Below are positions 26,103-34,219 of a stretch of DNA of 45,209 nucleotides, piece by piece. The position numbers and the translations under genes were made by a program. The number at the start of each line of letters is the position of its first letter. The first letter of the stretch is position 1. Location of the stretch: assembly GCF_015295825.1 (NCBI RefSeq), contig NZ_DVEH01000064.1, positions 1-45,209 of the forward strand. Reading direction: 5' to 3'. This stretch comes from Thermosynechococcus sp. M98_K2018_005 (lineage in GTDB: Bacteria > Cyanobacteriota > Cyanobacteriia > Thermosynechococcales > Thermosynechococcaceae). Under the pieces are notes generated by a model. That model did not search any database and was not told where the DNA came from. It worked only from the letters and a program-made list of their open reading frames with translations.

Positions 26103-26912
26103 CTATTCCTCAAGCACTGGCGGCGGCCCACTGGGAGCAGGAATCAAAAAGGCAACAATGGCACCCAAAGCAAAACCAGCAACATTGCGCAGAACAGGTA
26201 GCCATTCTTGGGTGCGCACCAGAACAGGGCCAAGGCCAAAGGCAAAGAAGAGCATCCCCCACAGGGGCGAAAAGAGGAGAATCCACTTCCAAGCCACTTT
26301 TTGATCAGCACGGCGGGGACGAGCCACAAAGCCCAAAATGATGCCGCTAAGGATGGAGGTGGCAAGGGTGAGAATCCATTGCTCTTGGGGTAATCCCGGT
26401 ACGGCACGGCATCCCCCTTGGGAGAGGCAGGTTTCAATGGCATGGAGAGATTGCAGGATCGCCTGATCTTCACCGTTGTCGCGAACAAAGTATTGATTGC
26501 CAAAGCGGGTTTGCAATTCAACCCAAAAGGTGCGCTGGAGGACGCGGTAGGCGGTGTCACCAACATTGAAGTTCAAAAGATTACCGCCCCTTGTATCGGC
26601 CACTAGCAGAATACTGCGATCGTCTAAGTCCCAAAAATCCCGAACCGCTAGGCCGGGGGTGCGATCGTACTGGGTAAGGACGCGCAATTTCCAGCCCGTC
26701 TGTGCTTCAAATTCTGCCAGTTCGCTGTCAAGGCGCTCTTTTTGAACGGGTGTCAGAATCTCAGCTAAGTCAACGACATTGGTTGGCTCCCTGGGCAATA
26801 ACTCTGGATTGTTGAAGCTATGGGCAGGAGCGATCGCCCCCAACCAGCAGAAGCTCACAAGCACCATCACTAAACCAATTTGGCGAAACCAGCGCCGAAC
26901 TTGTTGTGGCAT
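26103..26912 (-). CDS. psb32: Psb32-like TPM-domain protein
   Basis: Psb32 is a thylakoid-associated protein that protects photosystem II and speeds its repair. The 269-residue product has a signal peptide ending near APAHS. A TPM domain follows (about residues 40-165: VVDLAEILTPVQKERLDSELAEFEAQTGWKLRVLTQY...DDRSILLVAD). Two to three C-terminal membrane helices come last (LATSILSGIILGFVA; WILLFSPLWGMLFFAFGL; VAGFALGAIVAFLIPAP). This order matches the Psb32/TPM family rather than the glycine-rich TPM proteins. The domain sits on the lumenal side if the signal is cleaved or acts as an anchor. Upstream, 196 bp separate it from the divergent DUF2949 gene. Confidence 0.86.
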   Translation of the reverse strand: MPQQVRRWFRQIGLVMVLVSFCWLGAIAPAHSFNNPELLPREPTNVVDLAEILTPVQKERLDSELAEFEAQTGWKLRVLTQYDRTPGLAVRDFWDLDDRSILLVADTRGGNLLNFNVGDTAYRVLQRTFWVELQTRFGNQYFVRDNGEDQAILQSLHAIETCLSQGGCRAVPGLPQEQWILTLATSILSGIILGFVARPRRADQKVAWKWILLFSPLWGMLFFAFGLGPVLVRTQEWLPVLRNVAGFALGAIVAFLIPAPSGPPPVLEE

Positions 26913-27108
26913 CGTAATAAAAATTTACAAACAGGGCATCTTTTTTAATTATCTTAAGGGTATGCTGCGAAACATTGCAATCAGCCCCCTCGTCTTCTCA
27001 GGCAAGATGCAGCTTTTGTTAAACTCACCCTATCCTGAGAATCCCATTGCTATACTGCAAGTCTAAAAGTTTTGTTGTCCCTGTCTCATCAGTCACTCCT
27101 CACGTGCG

Positions 27109-27324
27109 ATGCCCTACTCTCCTCAACTACTGCAATACCTTGAACAGGAACTGGCACTGCCGCCAGAGAGTATTGCTATGGCTTTGCGTCAATGGCAACA
27201 GCAGCGCGGATCGTTGCCGATTATTCTTTGGCAGTATGGATTGATTACACTCGAGCAGTTGGATCGGATTTTTGAGTGGCTCGATCAAACGCGGGGCGAT
27301 CGCTCTTCCCACATTTCTTCCTAG
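27109..27324 (+). CDS. Small DUF2949-like protein
   Basis: A 71-residue protein, MPYSPQLLQYLEQELALPPE followed by IAMALRQWQQQRGSLPIILWQYGLITLEQLDRIFEWLDQ. I recognise this as the DUF2949 family found widely in cyanobacteria, with no known function. It looks like a compact helical domain; the LPIILWQYGLITLEQL part resembles the GspE N-domain-like helix pair. There is no clear ribosome site before the ATG. Its stop overlaps the 3' end of the IS630 relic on the other strand, so insertion happened immediately downstream of the gene. Confidence 0.72.
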   Translation: MPYSPQLLQYLEQELALPPESIAMALRQWQQQRGSLPIILWQYGLITLEQLDRIFEWLDQTRGDRSSHISS

Positions 27325-27599
27325 GACTGGTGACTAGCCTGCTGCCGCTCGTGACCCGCCGCTTTGACCACTGCCTGAAGGGCTCCTGTCGGATGAATTG
27401 GTGCATTATCCATCGAAAGTCAACCCCCCCCTTTCCAAGGACGACGGGGCACAACCGTGGGCGCTCCTCAGTCCTCTCGCTTCAGCCAGTGATGGAGGAT
27501 AGCGCGACTGACCTGAAAGATTTGAGTCGCTTCACTGATTTTGCCACCCTGCTTGCTATGGGAGACAACCCACTCTCGTCAGTCCAAGCGATAGCTCAT
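27321..27599 (-). pseudogene. Degenerate IS630-family transposase with internal deletion and in-frame stops
   Basis: One minus-strand frame, 93 codons long, reads MSYRLD then stop, REWVVSHSKQ, GGKISEATQIFQVSRA, ILHHWLKRED then stop, GAPTVVPRRPWKGGG then stop, LSMDNAPIHPTG, ALQAVVKAAGHE, and a final stop. The first part matches the N-terminal helix-turn-helix of cyanobacterial IS630 transposases. The MDNAPIH part matches the second aspartate block of their DDE domain, normally well over 100 residues further on. The frame therefore carries three internal TGA codons and a large in-frame deletion. The function is lost. I see no clear terminal inverted repeats, so the outer limits of the insertion are uncertain. 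Confidence 0.8.
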
Positions 27600-27693
27600 G
27601 TTCCTGAGTGATATGCATGAGTCTTTGAGTATAGCCAATCTCTCACGCCCTTTCGAAATAGCTATATTCTTCCTCTCATTATTAATCATCACT

Positions 27694-29802
27694 TTAACTG
27701 ACTGACAATAGGCCTCGGTGACGGAGCAGGGGTTCGGTGATCGGTTCACGGCCTCGAAAAGCTTTGAAAATCTCCATAGGGGGTTGGCTGCCGCCAAGGG
27801 CAAGCACAGTGTCGCGATAGCGTCGTCCCATTTCAGCAACGGCCTGCTCGTTGTCTAGACCTGCTTCCTCAAAGGCAGCAAAGGCATCGGCGCTCAGAAC
27901 CTCTGCCCAAAGATAGCTGTAGTACCCCGCTGCATAGCCGCCCGCAAAAATGTGGCTAAAGCTACAAAGAAAGGCATCCTCTGGCAGAGGGGGTAGAATC
28001 ATCGTTGTCTGCGCTAGGCGATCGCGCACTCCCTGGGGCGTCTCCCCCTGACCCGGTTGATAGCGATGGTGCAGTTCTAAATCCAACAAACTAAAGTGCA
28101 ACTGCCGCAATAGGGCACTGCCTGCGCGATAGGTACGGGCGGCAACCAGTTTGTCGTAGTAGTGTTCTGGCAGGGGTTCCCCCGTTTCATAGTGGCGTGC
28201 CATGCCAAAAAGGGTCGGGCGATGGTAGCACCAATTTTCCATAAATTGACTGGGGAGTTCGACGGCATCCCACTCCACATTGTTAATGCCCGCTGCCCCC
28301 GCTTCATCCACCCGCGTCAGCATGTGGTGCAAACCATGCCCAAACTCATGGAAGAGGGTTTCCACTTCGCTAAAGGTCATCAGGCTCGGCTTGCCATCCA
28401 CGGGTGGCGTTTGATTGCAGACCAAGTAGGCAACGGGTAAACGGGTACGCCATTCCCCCTGAATGCGATATTTGGCGCGGCCAAGGCAATCGTCCATCCA
28501 TGCGCCGCCGCGTTTTTCGGCAGGACGGCTGTAGGGGTCAAGGTAAAAGTGGGCGATCGTCAGATGATTTTCATCGAGGATGGCAAAAAAGCGCACATCA
28601 GGGTGCCAAACGGGGGCTTGCCCATCTGCTGGCACAACGGTTACACCAAAGAGCCGCTTCACTAGGCCAAATAGACCCTCAAGCACTTGGGGGAGAGGAA
28701 AGTAGGGACGCAGTTCCTCATCGTTGAAGTCAAAGAGGGCTTCCCGCTGCCGTTCGGCCCAATAGGGAATATCCCAGTGCTGCAGATCGTTGACTTCGGG
28801 TGCCCCTTGGGCAGCAGCAAAGGCTTTCAGTTCTTCCAGTTCTCGCGCGGCAGCGCGATAGCTGACTTGACGCAGCTCCTCGAGGAGCTTTTCCACACTG
28901 GCGACGCTATCGGCCATTTTGCTGGCAAGGCTGAGTTCAGCATAGGTGTTGAATCCCAAAAGCTGTGCCTCTTCGACCCGCAGGGCAAGGATGCGCTCAA
29001 GAACGGGGCGGTTATCCCACTCACCACTGCTGGCACGGGAAATATAGGCGCGATAGACCTGCTCCCGCAAGTCCCGCCGTTGGCTGTGCTGCATAAAGGG
29101 GCCATAGCTGGGAAAGTCAAGGGTAATGTGCCATGGTCCTGTTTCGGGGGTGGCGGTCTCAATACCATCTTGGCGAGCGGTTTGGGCAGCCAGTGCCAGT
29201 AGGCTGGGGGGAAGTCCAGCCACTTCATCGGGTTGGGTGAGCTTGAGGCGAAAGGCCTTGGTGGCATCCAAAAGATTGTTGGAAAACTGGGTAGATAGCT
29301 CCGCCAATTCCAGTTGAATGGCGTTGAAGCGCTCCTTGGCGGCTCCTGTCAAACTCACGCCACTGTGTTCGGCGTTGCGAATGGCGGCCTCAACAATCCG
29401 TTTGCGCGCGGGGGGATAGCTCTGAAAGTCTGGGCTCGCAGCCAGTGCCTTAAAGCCTTCATAGAGGGGACGCGATTGCCCCAAACGGGTGTAAAACTCC
29501 ACCACTTGGGGTTGAACGGCTTCGTAGGCTTGACGCAGTTCAGGACTGTTTTTGACCCCTGTGAGATGGCTCACAATGCCCCATGTCCAACCGAGGCGAT
29601 CGCTCAAACGTTCGAGGGGTTCCACTAACCCTTCCCACGTAGGCGTGAAGGATTGCTCGAGGGTCTCTAATTCTTGGCTGAGTTCCTGCAACAGTTGGCG
29701 CACGGCTGGCTCAACATGGCTCACCTGAATCTGATCAAAGGGGGGAAAGCCGTCGCCCCGCAAGAGGGGATTATCGGTGTCAGGGGAAGTGGCAATAACC
29801 AT
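27694..29802 (-). CDS. prlC: M3-family oligopeptidase (oligopeptidase A type)
   Basis: A cytoplasmic zinc metallopeptidase that degrades oligopeptides, including those released by ATP-dependent proteases and cleaved signal peptides. The 702-residue length fits oligopeptidase A. The zinc site is LFHEFGHGLHHML (HExxH), with the distal glutamate region EWDAVELPSQFMENW. RPAEKRGGAWMDD and the C-terminal FSHIFAGGYAAGYYSYLWAEVLSAD are also family motifs. It begins 7 bp after the M23 gene stop region, on the same strand, so the two may form a unit. The stop lies close to the IS630 relic, and the C-terminus looks intact. Confidence 0.94.
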   Translation of the reverse strand: MVIATSPDTDNPLLRGDGFPPFDQIQVSHVEPAVRQLLQELSQELETLEQSFTPTWEGLVEPLERLSDRLGWTWGIVSHLTGVKNSPELRQAYEAVQPQVVEFYTRLGQSRPLYEGFKALAASPDFQSYPPARKRIVEAAIRNAEHSGVSLTGAAKERFNAIQLELAELSTQFSNNLLDATKAFRLKLTQPDEVAGLPPSLLALAAQTARQDGIETATPETGPWHITLDFPSYGPFMQHSQRRDLREQVYRAYISRASSGEWDNRPVLERILALRVEEAQLLGFNTYAELSLASKMADSVASVEKLLEELRQVSYRAAARELEELKAFAAAQGAPEVNDLQHWDIPYWAERQREALFDFNDEELRPYFPLPQVLEGLFGLVKRLFGVTVVPADGQAPVWHPDVRFFAILDENHLTIAHFYLDPYSRPAEKRGGAWMDDCLGRAKYRIQGEWRTRLPVAYLVCNQTPPVDGKPSLMTFSEVETLFHEFGHGLHHMLTRVDEAGAAGINNVEWDAVELPSQFMENWCYHRPTLFGMARHYETGEPLPEHYYDKLVAARTYRAGSALLRQLHFSLLDLELHHRYQPGQGETPQGVRDRLAQTTMILPPLPEDAFLCSFSHIFAGGYAAGYYSYLWAEVLSADAFAAFEEAGLDNEQAVAEMGRRYRDTVLALGGSQPPMEIFKAFRGREPITEPLLRHRGLLSVS

Positions 29803-29809
29803 CGGTGTC

Positions 29810-30748
29810 CTACGAACTGCGATGCGATTGCTGACGCGCTTGGGCGATCGCCTGCTTTAACTGCACTAATGCCAATTCTAACCGCGCTTCGGGAGCCACG
29901 GGAATCAACCCCTGGGCAGTCATCTCATGGATTTCAAAATGCAGGTGCGGACCTGTGGAGTTGCCCGTACTGCCGACAAGGCCAATCACATCTCCCTGCT
30001 TCACCCATTGACCGGGATTGACAAAAAGCTGTGAGAGGTGGGCATAGAGGGTTTGATGCTGTTCTGGTGGGTGTTGCAAAATTACGGTGAGGCCGTAGCC
30101 CCCCAGCCAGTTCGACTCAACGACGCGGCCATCAAAAACAGCCAGCACAGGTGTCCCTTGAGGAGCGCCTAAATCAGTTCCCGAATGGAAGCGGCGATCG
30201 CCAAAAATGGGATGGATGCGCCAGCCAAAGGTTGAGGTAATGGGCACTGGAAACGGCAAGGGAAAGAGCATTTGGCCATTGTTGACCTTTAGCCAACGCA
30301 AGGGATTGGGTCCCGGAAAGGGCTGGCGTACATAGGCCGGCGCAGCCGTTTGGGCAGATGGCACAAAATTTCTTGGGTTTGCAGCCACCACGGGGCGATG
30401 GGAAGCTGATGTAGCTATGGGGGTCACTGGGGGTTGCTGAGCACCTTGGGCTTGGCAAATGTTGGGGGGAATACCCTCGCTAACGATCGCTTGACAGCCT
30501 GTGGAGCGTTCTTGGATCACCACGGGGATAGAGCGGGCAGGCTTCAGGTTTTCGAGGGGTTCGCTGCCGGGGGGTGGATCCACCGGTTTTGTGGAGAAAA
30601 CAAGAGGTTCACTGTCCAACGGTTGAACAGGATTCACAAGGATCGGTGCAGCCGCTTCTGGTTCCACTGGCATCGTTTCAGCAACACTCTGGGTAGGTGT
30701 CAATAGACCCATTGTCAGCCCAAGGGCAATGACGCGCCGCTCGATCAT
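29810..30748 (-). CDS. M23 (LytM-type) peptidoglycan endopeptidase, secreted
   Basis: The N-terminus (RVIALGLTMGLLTPTQSVAE) is a signal peptide, followed by a Pro-rich linker of ~130 residues. The C-terminal M23 domain (about 165-285) has FGWRIHPIFGDRRFHSGTDLGAP-type sequence with the zinc ligands H and D in HSGTD. The other ligand motif is HLHFEIH, and YAHLSQLFVNPGQWVKQGDVIG lies between. All catalytic residues of an active LytM endopeptidase appear present, unlike NlpD-type activators. It probably cleaves peptide cross-links during growth or division. It sits between PBP2 and the oligopeptidase on the same strand, 77 bp after PBP2. Confidence 0.92.
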   Translation of the reverse strand: MIERRVIALGLTMGLLTPTQSVAETMPVEPEAAAPILVNPVQPLDSEPLVFSTKPVDPPPGSEPLENLKPARSIPVVIQERSTGCQAIVSEGIPPNICQAQGAQQPPVTPIATSASHRPVVAANPRNFVPSAQTAAPAYVRQPFPGPNPLRWLKVNNGQMLFPLPFPVPITSTFGWRIHPIFGDRRFHSGTDLGAPQGTPVLAVFDGRVVESNWLGGYGLTVILQHPPEQHQTLYAHLSQLFVNPGQWVKQGDVIGLVGSTGNSTGPHLHFEIHEMTAQGLIPVAPEARLELALVQLKQAIAQARQQSHRSS

Positions 30749-30825
30749 AGTTCACCCCATCACATGCATTCCTCCAAATTCTAGGCGTAACCTTGGGGAA
30801 TGACAATCTTCTGAACCGCAAGGGG

Positions 30826-32604
30826 CTAGCGATCGCGAATTTTCATATAGGTCTGAATCACTTTGAGCACCATCGGGCCTGCCACAGAACCACCGCTGCC
30901 ACCGGAGTTCTCAGCAAAGGCGACGACCACAATTTCAGGCTTGTCCGCAGGGGCATAGGCACCAAACCAAGTGTGGTGAGGACGGGGGGGGTCTTCACCG
31001 GTGCCACTTTTGCCGGCGATCGCCACCTCAGGAACATTTAATGCAGCACCTGTACCACTGGTCACCACCTGCCGTAAGCCTTGGCGCAGCACCTGCACCG
31101 TAGAGGGCTTCAAATTCAATGACTGTCGCCAGCGATCGGGATTTTCAGAAGCAATTAAGTGCGGCCGCACTTTGTAGCCCCCATTCGCAGGCACCGCAAA
31201 CATCACCGCTGCTTGAACTGGACTCACCTGTAATGCCCCTTGGCCAATGGACGTGATCAATGAGTCACCGTCGTACCAACCTTCACCAAAGGTTTCCTGT
31301 TTCCACTTAGGGTTAGGGACAAAGCCAGCCGCTTCACCGGGCAAGTCAATGCCAGTCTTAGACCCCATGCCAAAGCGTCGTGCCCACTCAATGAGAGTCT
31401 CAGGACCAATACGGCGCGCCACTTGGCCAAAAAAGGTGTTACTACTCCACGCCATCGCACCTGCAAAGCCAAGGGGGCCAAAGCCTGCCCGGTTCCAATC
31501 ATGGAAGGCAAAGCCACCCGTGTAGAGGGCGGGATACGTCATCAGTACCGTATCAGGACTGAACTTCCCAGACTCCAGACCCGCCACCGTCGTTACGATT
31601 TTGAACGTACTCGCGGGGGGAAATCCTTGGAGGGCACGGTTGACAAAGGGAAATTGCCGCCGTTGTAGCTCGTCCCATTGCTGTTGGGTCATGCGGCGGG
31701 CAAACCAATTGGGGTCAAAGGCAGGATAACTGGCAAGGGCAAGAATCGAACCATCGCGGGGATCCATAGCCACGATCGCCCCCGGCCGACTCCCTAAGGC
31801 TGCTTCCGCCGCTTTTTGCAAGTCTAAATCCACTGAAAGCGTGATGTCATTCCCCGGTCGAGCCACCTTTTGACCCAGAATGCGAATCACTTTACCTTGA
31901 CCATCCACCTCCACCTGCTGACCGCCCCATGTCCCGCGTAGTACCTTTTCATAGGTGGCTTCGACGCCCATTTTGCCCATGACATCGCCAAGGCGGTAGC
32001 CCTGATCCCGACGTGCCGCTAGTTCCTCTTCATTCAGTTCGCCGATGTAGCCAATGATGTGAGCGGCAGTTTCGCCGTGGGGATAAAAGCGCATGGCTTC
32101 ACGGTCAATTTCAACCCCCGTCAGGAAATTGCGGTGTTCTTCAAGGGCAATAATTTGCGCTTGGCTAATCCCTTGGGCAATACGAATCAACGAAGGAGAA
32201 TTCACCCCTGCTTGTTTGACCCGCGCTTCGATCTCACTGGCAGGGATATTGAGCACCCGCGAGAGAATGTTCACTGTCTGCGGCCATTCGGGCTTTTTCG
32301 CCGCAAGGGGCCAGAGAAATACCGAGTAGGAGAACTTATTTCCCGCGAGGATCCGCCCTTTGCGATCCAAAATCTTCCCCCGCTCCGGCGGTTTGGGAAT
32401 CAGGCGAATGCGGTTTTCATCGGCCATCTGGCGGTTGCGATCCCCCTCAACAATTTGCAGATAGCCCAAGCGGGCACCAATGCCCCCCAGCAAAAATACG
32501 GTCATGATCGAGAGCAACACCAAGACCCGACCCTGTTTGCCAACCACGCGATCGTAGGCTTGATAGGTGAGGGGACGAGGGGGGCGCGTTTTTAGCATTG
32601 CCAT
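30826..32604 (-). CDS. mrdA: Penicillin-binding protein 2 (transpeptidase, elongasome)
   Basis: Class B PBP that cross-links peptidoglycan during lateral growth, partnered with RodA. One N-terminal membrane helix (RVLVLLSIMTVFLLGGIGARLGYL) is followed by the dimerisation domain (RGKILDRKGRILAGNKF). The transpeptidase domain has S332-T-F-K335 (PPASTFKIV), S387-S-N389 and KSGTGED. S332 sits at nearly the position of the E. coli PBP2 active serine. I use the ATG at 32604 (592 residues). The frame upstream to 32769 has no family similarity and runs into the divergent gene. The paralogue FtsI would be expected to lack the PBP2-type spacing seen here. Confidence in PBP2 over FtsI is good. Confidence 0.93.
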   Translation of the reverse strand: MAMLKTRPPRPLTYQAYDRVVGKQGRVLVLLSIMTVFLLGGIGARLGYLQIVEGDRNRQMADENRIRLIPKPPERGKILDRKGRILAGNKFSYSVFLWPLAAKKPEWPQTVNILSRVLNIPASEIEARVKQAGVNSPSLIRIAQGISQAQIIALEEHRNFLTGVEIDREAMRFYPHGETAAHIIGYIGELNEEELAARRDQGYRLGDVMGKMGVEATYEKVLRGTWGGQQVEVDGQGKVIRILGQKVARPGNDITLSVDLDLQKAAEAALGSRPGAIVAMDPRDGSILALASYPAFDPNWFARRMTQQQWDELQRRQFPFVNRALQGFPPASTFKIVTTVAGLESGKFSPDTVLMTYPALYTGGFAFHDWNRAGFGPLGFAGAMAWSSNTFFGQVARRIGPETLIEWARRFGMGSKTGIDLPGEAAGFVPNPKWKQETFGEGWYDGDSLITSIGQGALQVSPVQAAVMFAVPANGGYKVRPHLIASENPDRWRQSLNLKPSTVQVLRQGLRQVVTSGTGAALNVPEVAIAGKSGTGEDPPRPHHTWFGAYAPADKPEIVVVAFAENSGGSGGSVAGPMVLKVIQTYMKIRDR

Positions 32605-32700
32605 AGGCAGGAGGAGTTGAGAAGTTAATCCCTGAGTCTTTTCAATTGCCACTCTATCAGATGCGCCAAGACCAGAGGTCGAGAATTCCGGTAACCTAGA

Positions 32701-33384
32701 ATGAAGTCTCTGTACTGCCGCTGCATGAAGCGATCGCGCTGCCGTCCCCAAGTCCAAGCCCCCAGTCAAAATCTGGACTCATTCCTCGATGTCCTCACGA
32801 ATACCGTGGGGGTGATGATCTTTGTCTGCCTCTTTGCTAGCTTGACGGCAGCGGTGTCTCCTGCGCTGGTGCGCACCCCCATTGCCCGCGAAACCCGCAA
32901 GCAGGTGTATTTCTTTGAGTGTCGTGAAAATCGTGCCATGCCCCTTGAGGAGGATCAAGCCAGTGAGGCCATTGATCGCCATCTGCAGCAGATCACAGAA
33001 AATCCCTTTGCAGATCCCGGCCAAATTCAGCAACAACTGGAATCCTTTCGCCACAGTACTCGCTACTACGATGTGCGCCTGAGTCTGGTTCGCAGCCAAG
33101 GGCAACCGATTTTGCAAACCTTCTTTGAACCCCGCGATCGCAGTGGTGGCGAATCCTTTAGCACGCTGGAAAAACCCGCGTCGAACTTTCGGCGTACCCT
33201 TGATCGCCTCTCCCCCAGCCGCTATTCCCTTGTCTTTTTTGTGCGTCCCGATAGCTTTGATTGTTTCCGGACAGCCCGTGCAGTGGCTTGGCGCAGTGGC
33301 TTTGATGTCGGTTGGGAACCGATGGCGGAGGGTCGCGCCATTATCTTTGTCAGTGGCGGTGGGCGCCGTGTCACTGTGCAGTAG
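32701..33384 (+). CDS. Small membrane-anchored protein of unknown function
   Basis: A 227-residue protein with a Cys/Arg-rich N-terminus and a single membrane helix (about residues 32-58, DVLTNTVGVMIFVCLFASLTAAVSPALV). The rest is a soluble region without a recognised motif, containing ARETRKQVYFFECRENRAMPLEEDQ and YSLVFFVRPDSFDCFRTARAVAWRSGFDVGWEPM. The LDSFLDVLTNTVGVMIFV motif recalls ExbD/TolR-like anchors, but the remaining fold is not convincingly ExbD. An in-frame ATG at 32725 is an alternative start. The gene ends 15 bp before hisF and is probably co-transcribed with it; PBP2 diverges upstream. Confidence 0.7.
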   Translation: MKSLYCRCMKRSRCRPQVQAPSQNLDSFLDVLTNTVGVMIFVCLFASLTAAVSPALVRTPIARETRKQVYFFECRENRAMPLEEDQASEAIDRHLQQITENPFADPGQIQQQLESFRHSTRYYDVRLSLVRSQGQPILQTFFEPRDRSGGESFSTLEKPASNFRRTLDRLSPSRYSLVFFVRPDSFDCFRTARAVAWRSGFDVGWEPMAEGRAIIFVSGGGRRVTVQ

Positions 33385-33399
33385 TTCCAAGGAGGCCAA

Positions 33400-34194
33400 A
33401 TGCTTGCCAAACGAATTTTGCCCTGTCTGGATGTGAAGGCGGGTCGCGTTGTCAAGGGCGTGAATTTTGTCAACCTGCGCGATGCTGGCGATCCCGTCGA
33501 ACTCGCCCAAGCCTACAATGCAGCGGGTGCCGATGAACTAGTGTTTCTCGATATTACAGCCACCCATGAGGAGCGCAACATCATTATTGATGTTGTCTAT
33601 CGCACAGCGGATCAGGTGTTTATTCCCCTGACGGTGGGGGGTGGGATTCAGTCCCTGACGATGATCAAAGACCTATTGCGCGCCGGGGCAGATAAAGTAA
33701 GCCTGAATTCGGCGGCAGTGCGGCAACCCGATCTCGTGAATCAAGCCAGCGATCGCTTTGGGGCCCAGTGTATTGTTGTCGCCATTGATGCGCGGCGCGA
33801 ACCCCACTGCGATCCAGACCAACCCCGTTGGCAAGTCTATGTGCGCGGCGGACGTGAAGCCACGGGGCTAGATGCTATTGAATGGGCGGTGGAAATGGCT
33901 AAACGGGGTGCTGGTGAATTGTTGGTGACCAGTATGGATGCCGATGGGACACAGGCGGGCTACGACCTCGAATTGACGCGGGCGATCGCCGAGCGGGTGG
34001 AGATTCCTGTGATTGCCTCTGGAGGGGCGGGCACCTGTGAGCATATTCGCGCTGCCCTAGTAGAAGGGAAAGCAGAAGCGGCACTCTTGGCTTCGCTCCT
34101 ACACTATGGCCAACTGACGATCGCCCAGATCAAGGACTATCTCCATCAGCACCAAGTGCCCGTGCGCCAAGCAGAACCCCTCCCTTGCCGATAA
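33400..34194 (+). CDS. hisF: Imidazole glycerol phosphate synthase cyclase subunit HisF
   Basis: HisF uses ammonia from HisH to convert PRFAR to imidazole glycerol phosphate and AICAR in histidine synthesis. The TIM barrel starts [20 protein letters not shown], with D11 as the catalytic acid. The second catalytic aspartate is in VVAIDARRE. Phosphate loops are VGGGIQS and ASGGAG. AAGGAGG (33390-33396) is an excellent ribosome site before the ATG. Length (264) is normal. It follows the small membrane protein by 15 bp; no other his gene is present, as usual for dispersed cyanobacterial his genes. Convergent with phosphoketolase. Confidence 0.97.
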   Translation: MLAKRILPCLDVKAGRVVKGVNFVNLRDAGDPVELAQAYNAAGADELVFLDITATHEERNIIIDVVYRTADQVFIPLTVGGGIQSLTMIKDLLRAGADKVSLNSAAVRQPDLVNQASDRFGAQCIVVAIDARREPHCDPDQPRWQVYVRGGREATGLDAIEWAVEMAKRGAGELLVTSMDADGTQAGYDLELTRAIAERVEIPVIASGGAGTCEHIRAALVEGKAEAALLASLLHYGQLTIAQIKDYLHQHQVPVRQAEPLPCR

Positions 34195-34219
34195 GCGAAA
34201 AGAGGGACAGAGCATCAAG

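Noticed and set aside
27276-27611. 111-residue plus-strand frame across the IS630 relic
   Set aside because: It is antisense to the transposase remnant and has no similarity of its own.
32605-32769. N-terminal extension of PBP2 by 55 residues
   Set aside because: It crosses the divergent promoter region and overlaps the start of the gene at 32701. PBP2 starts properly at 32604.
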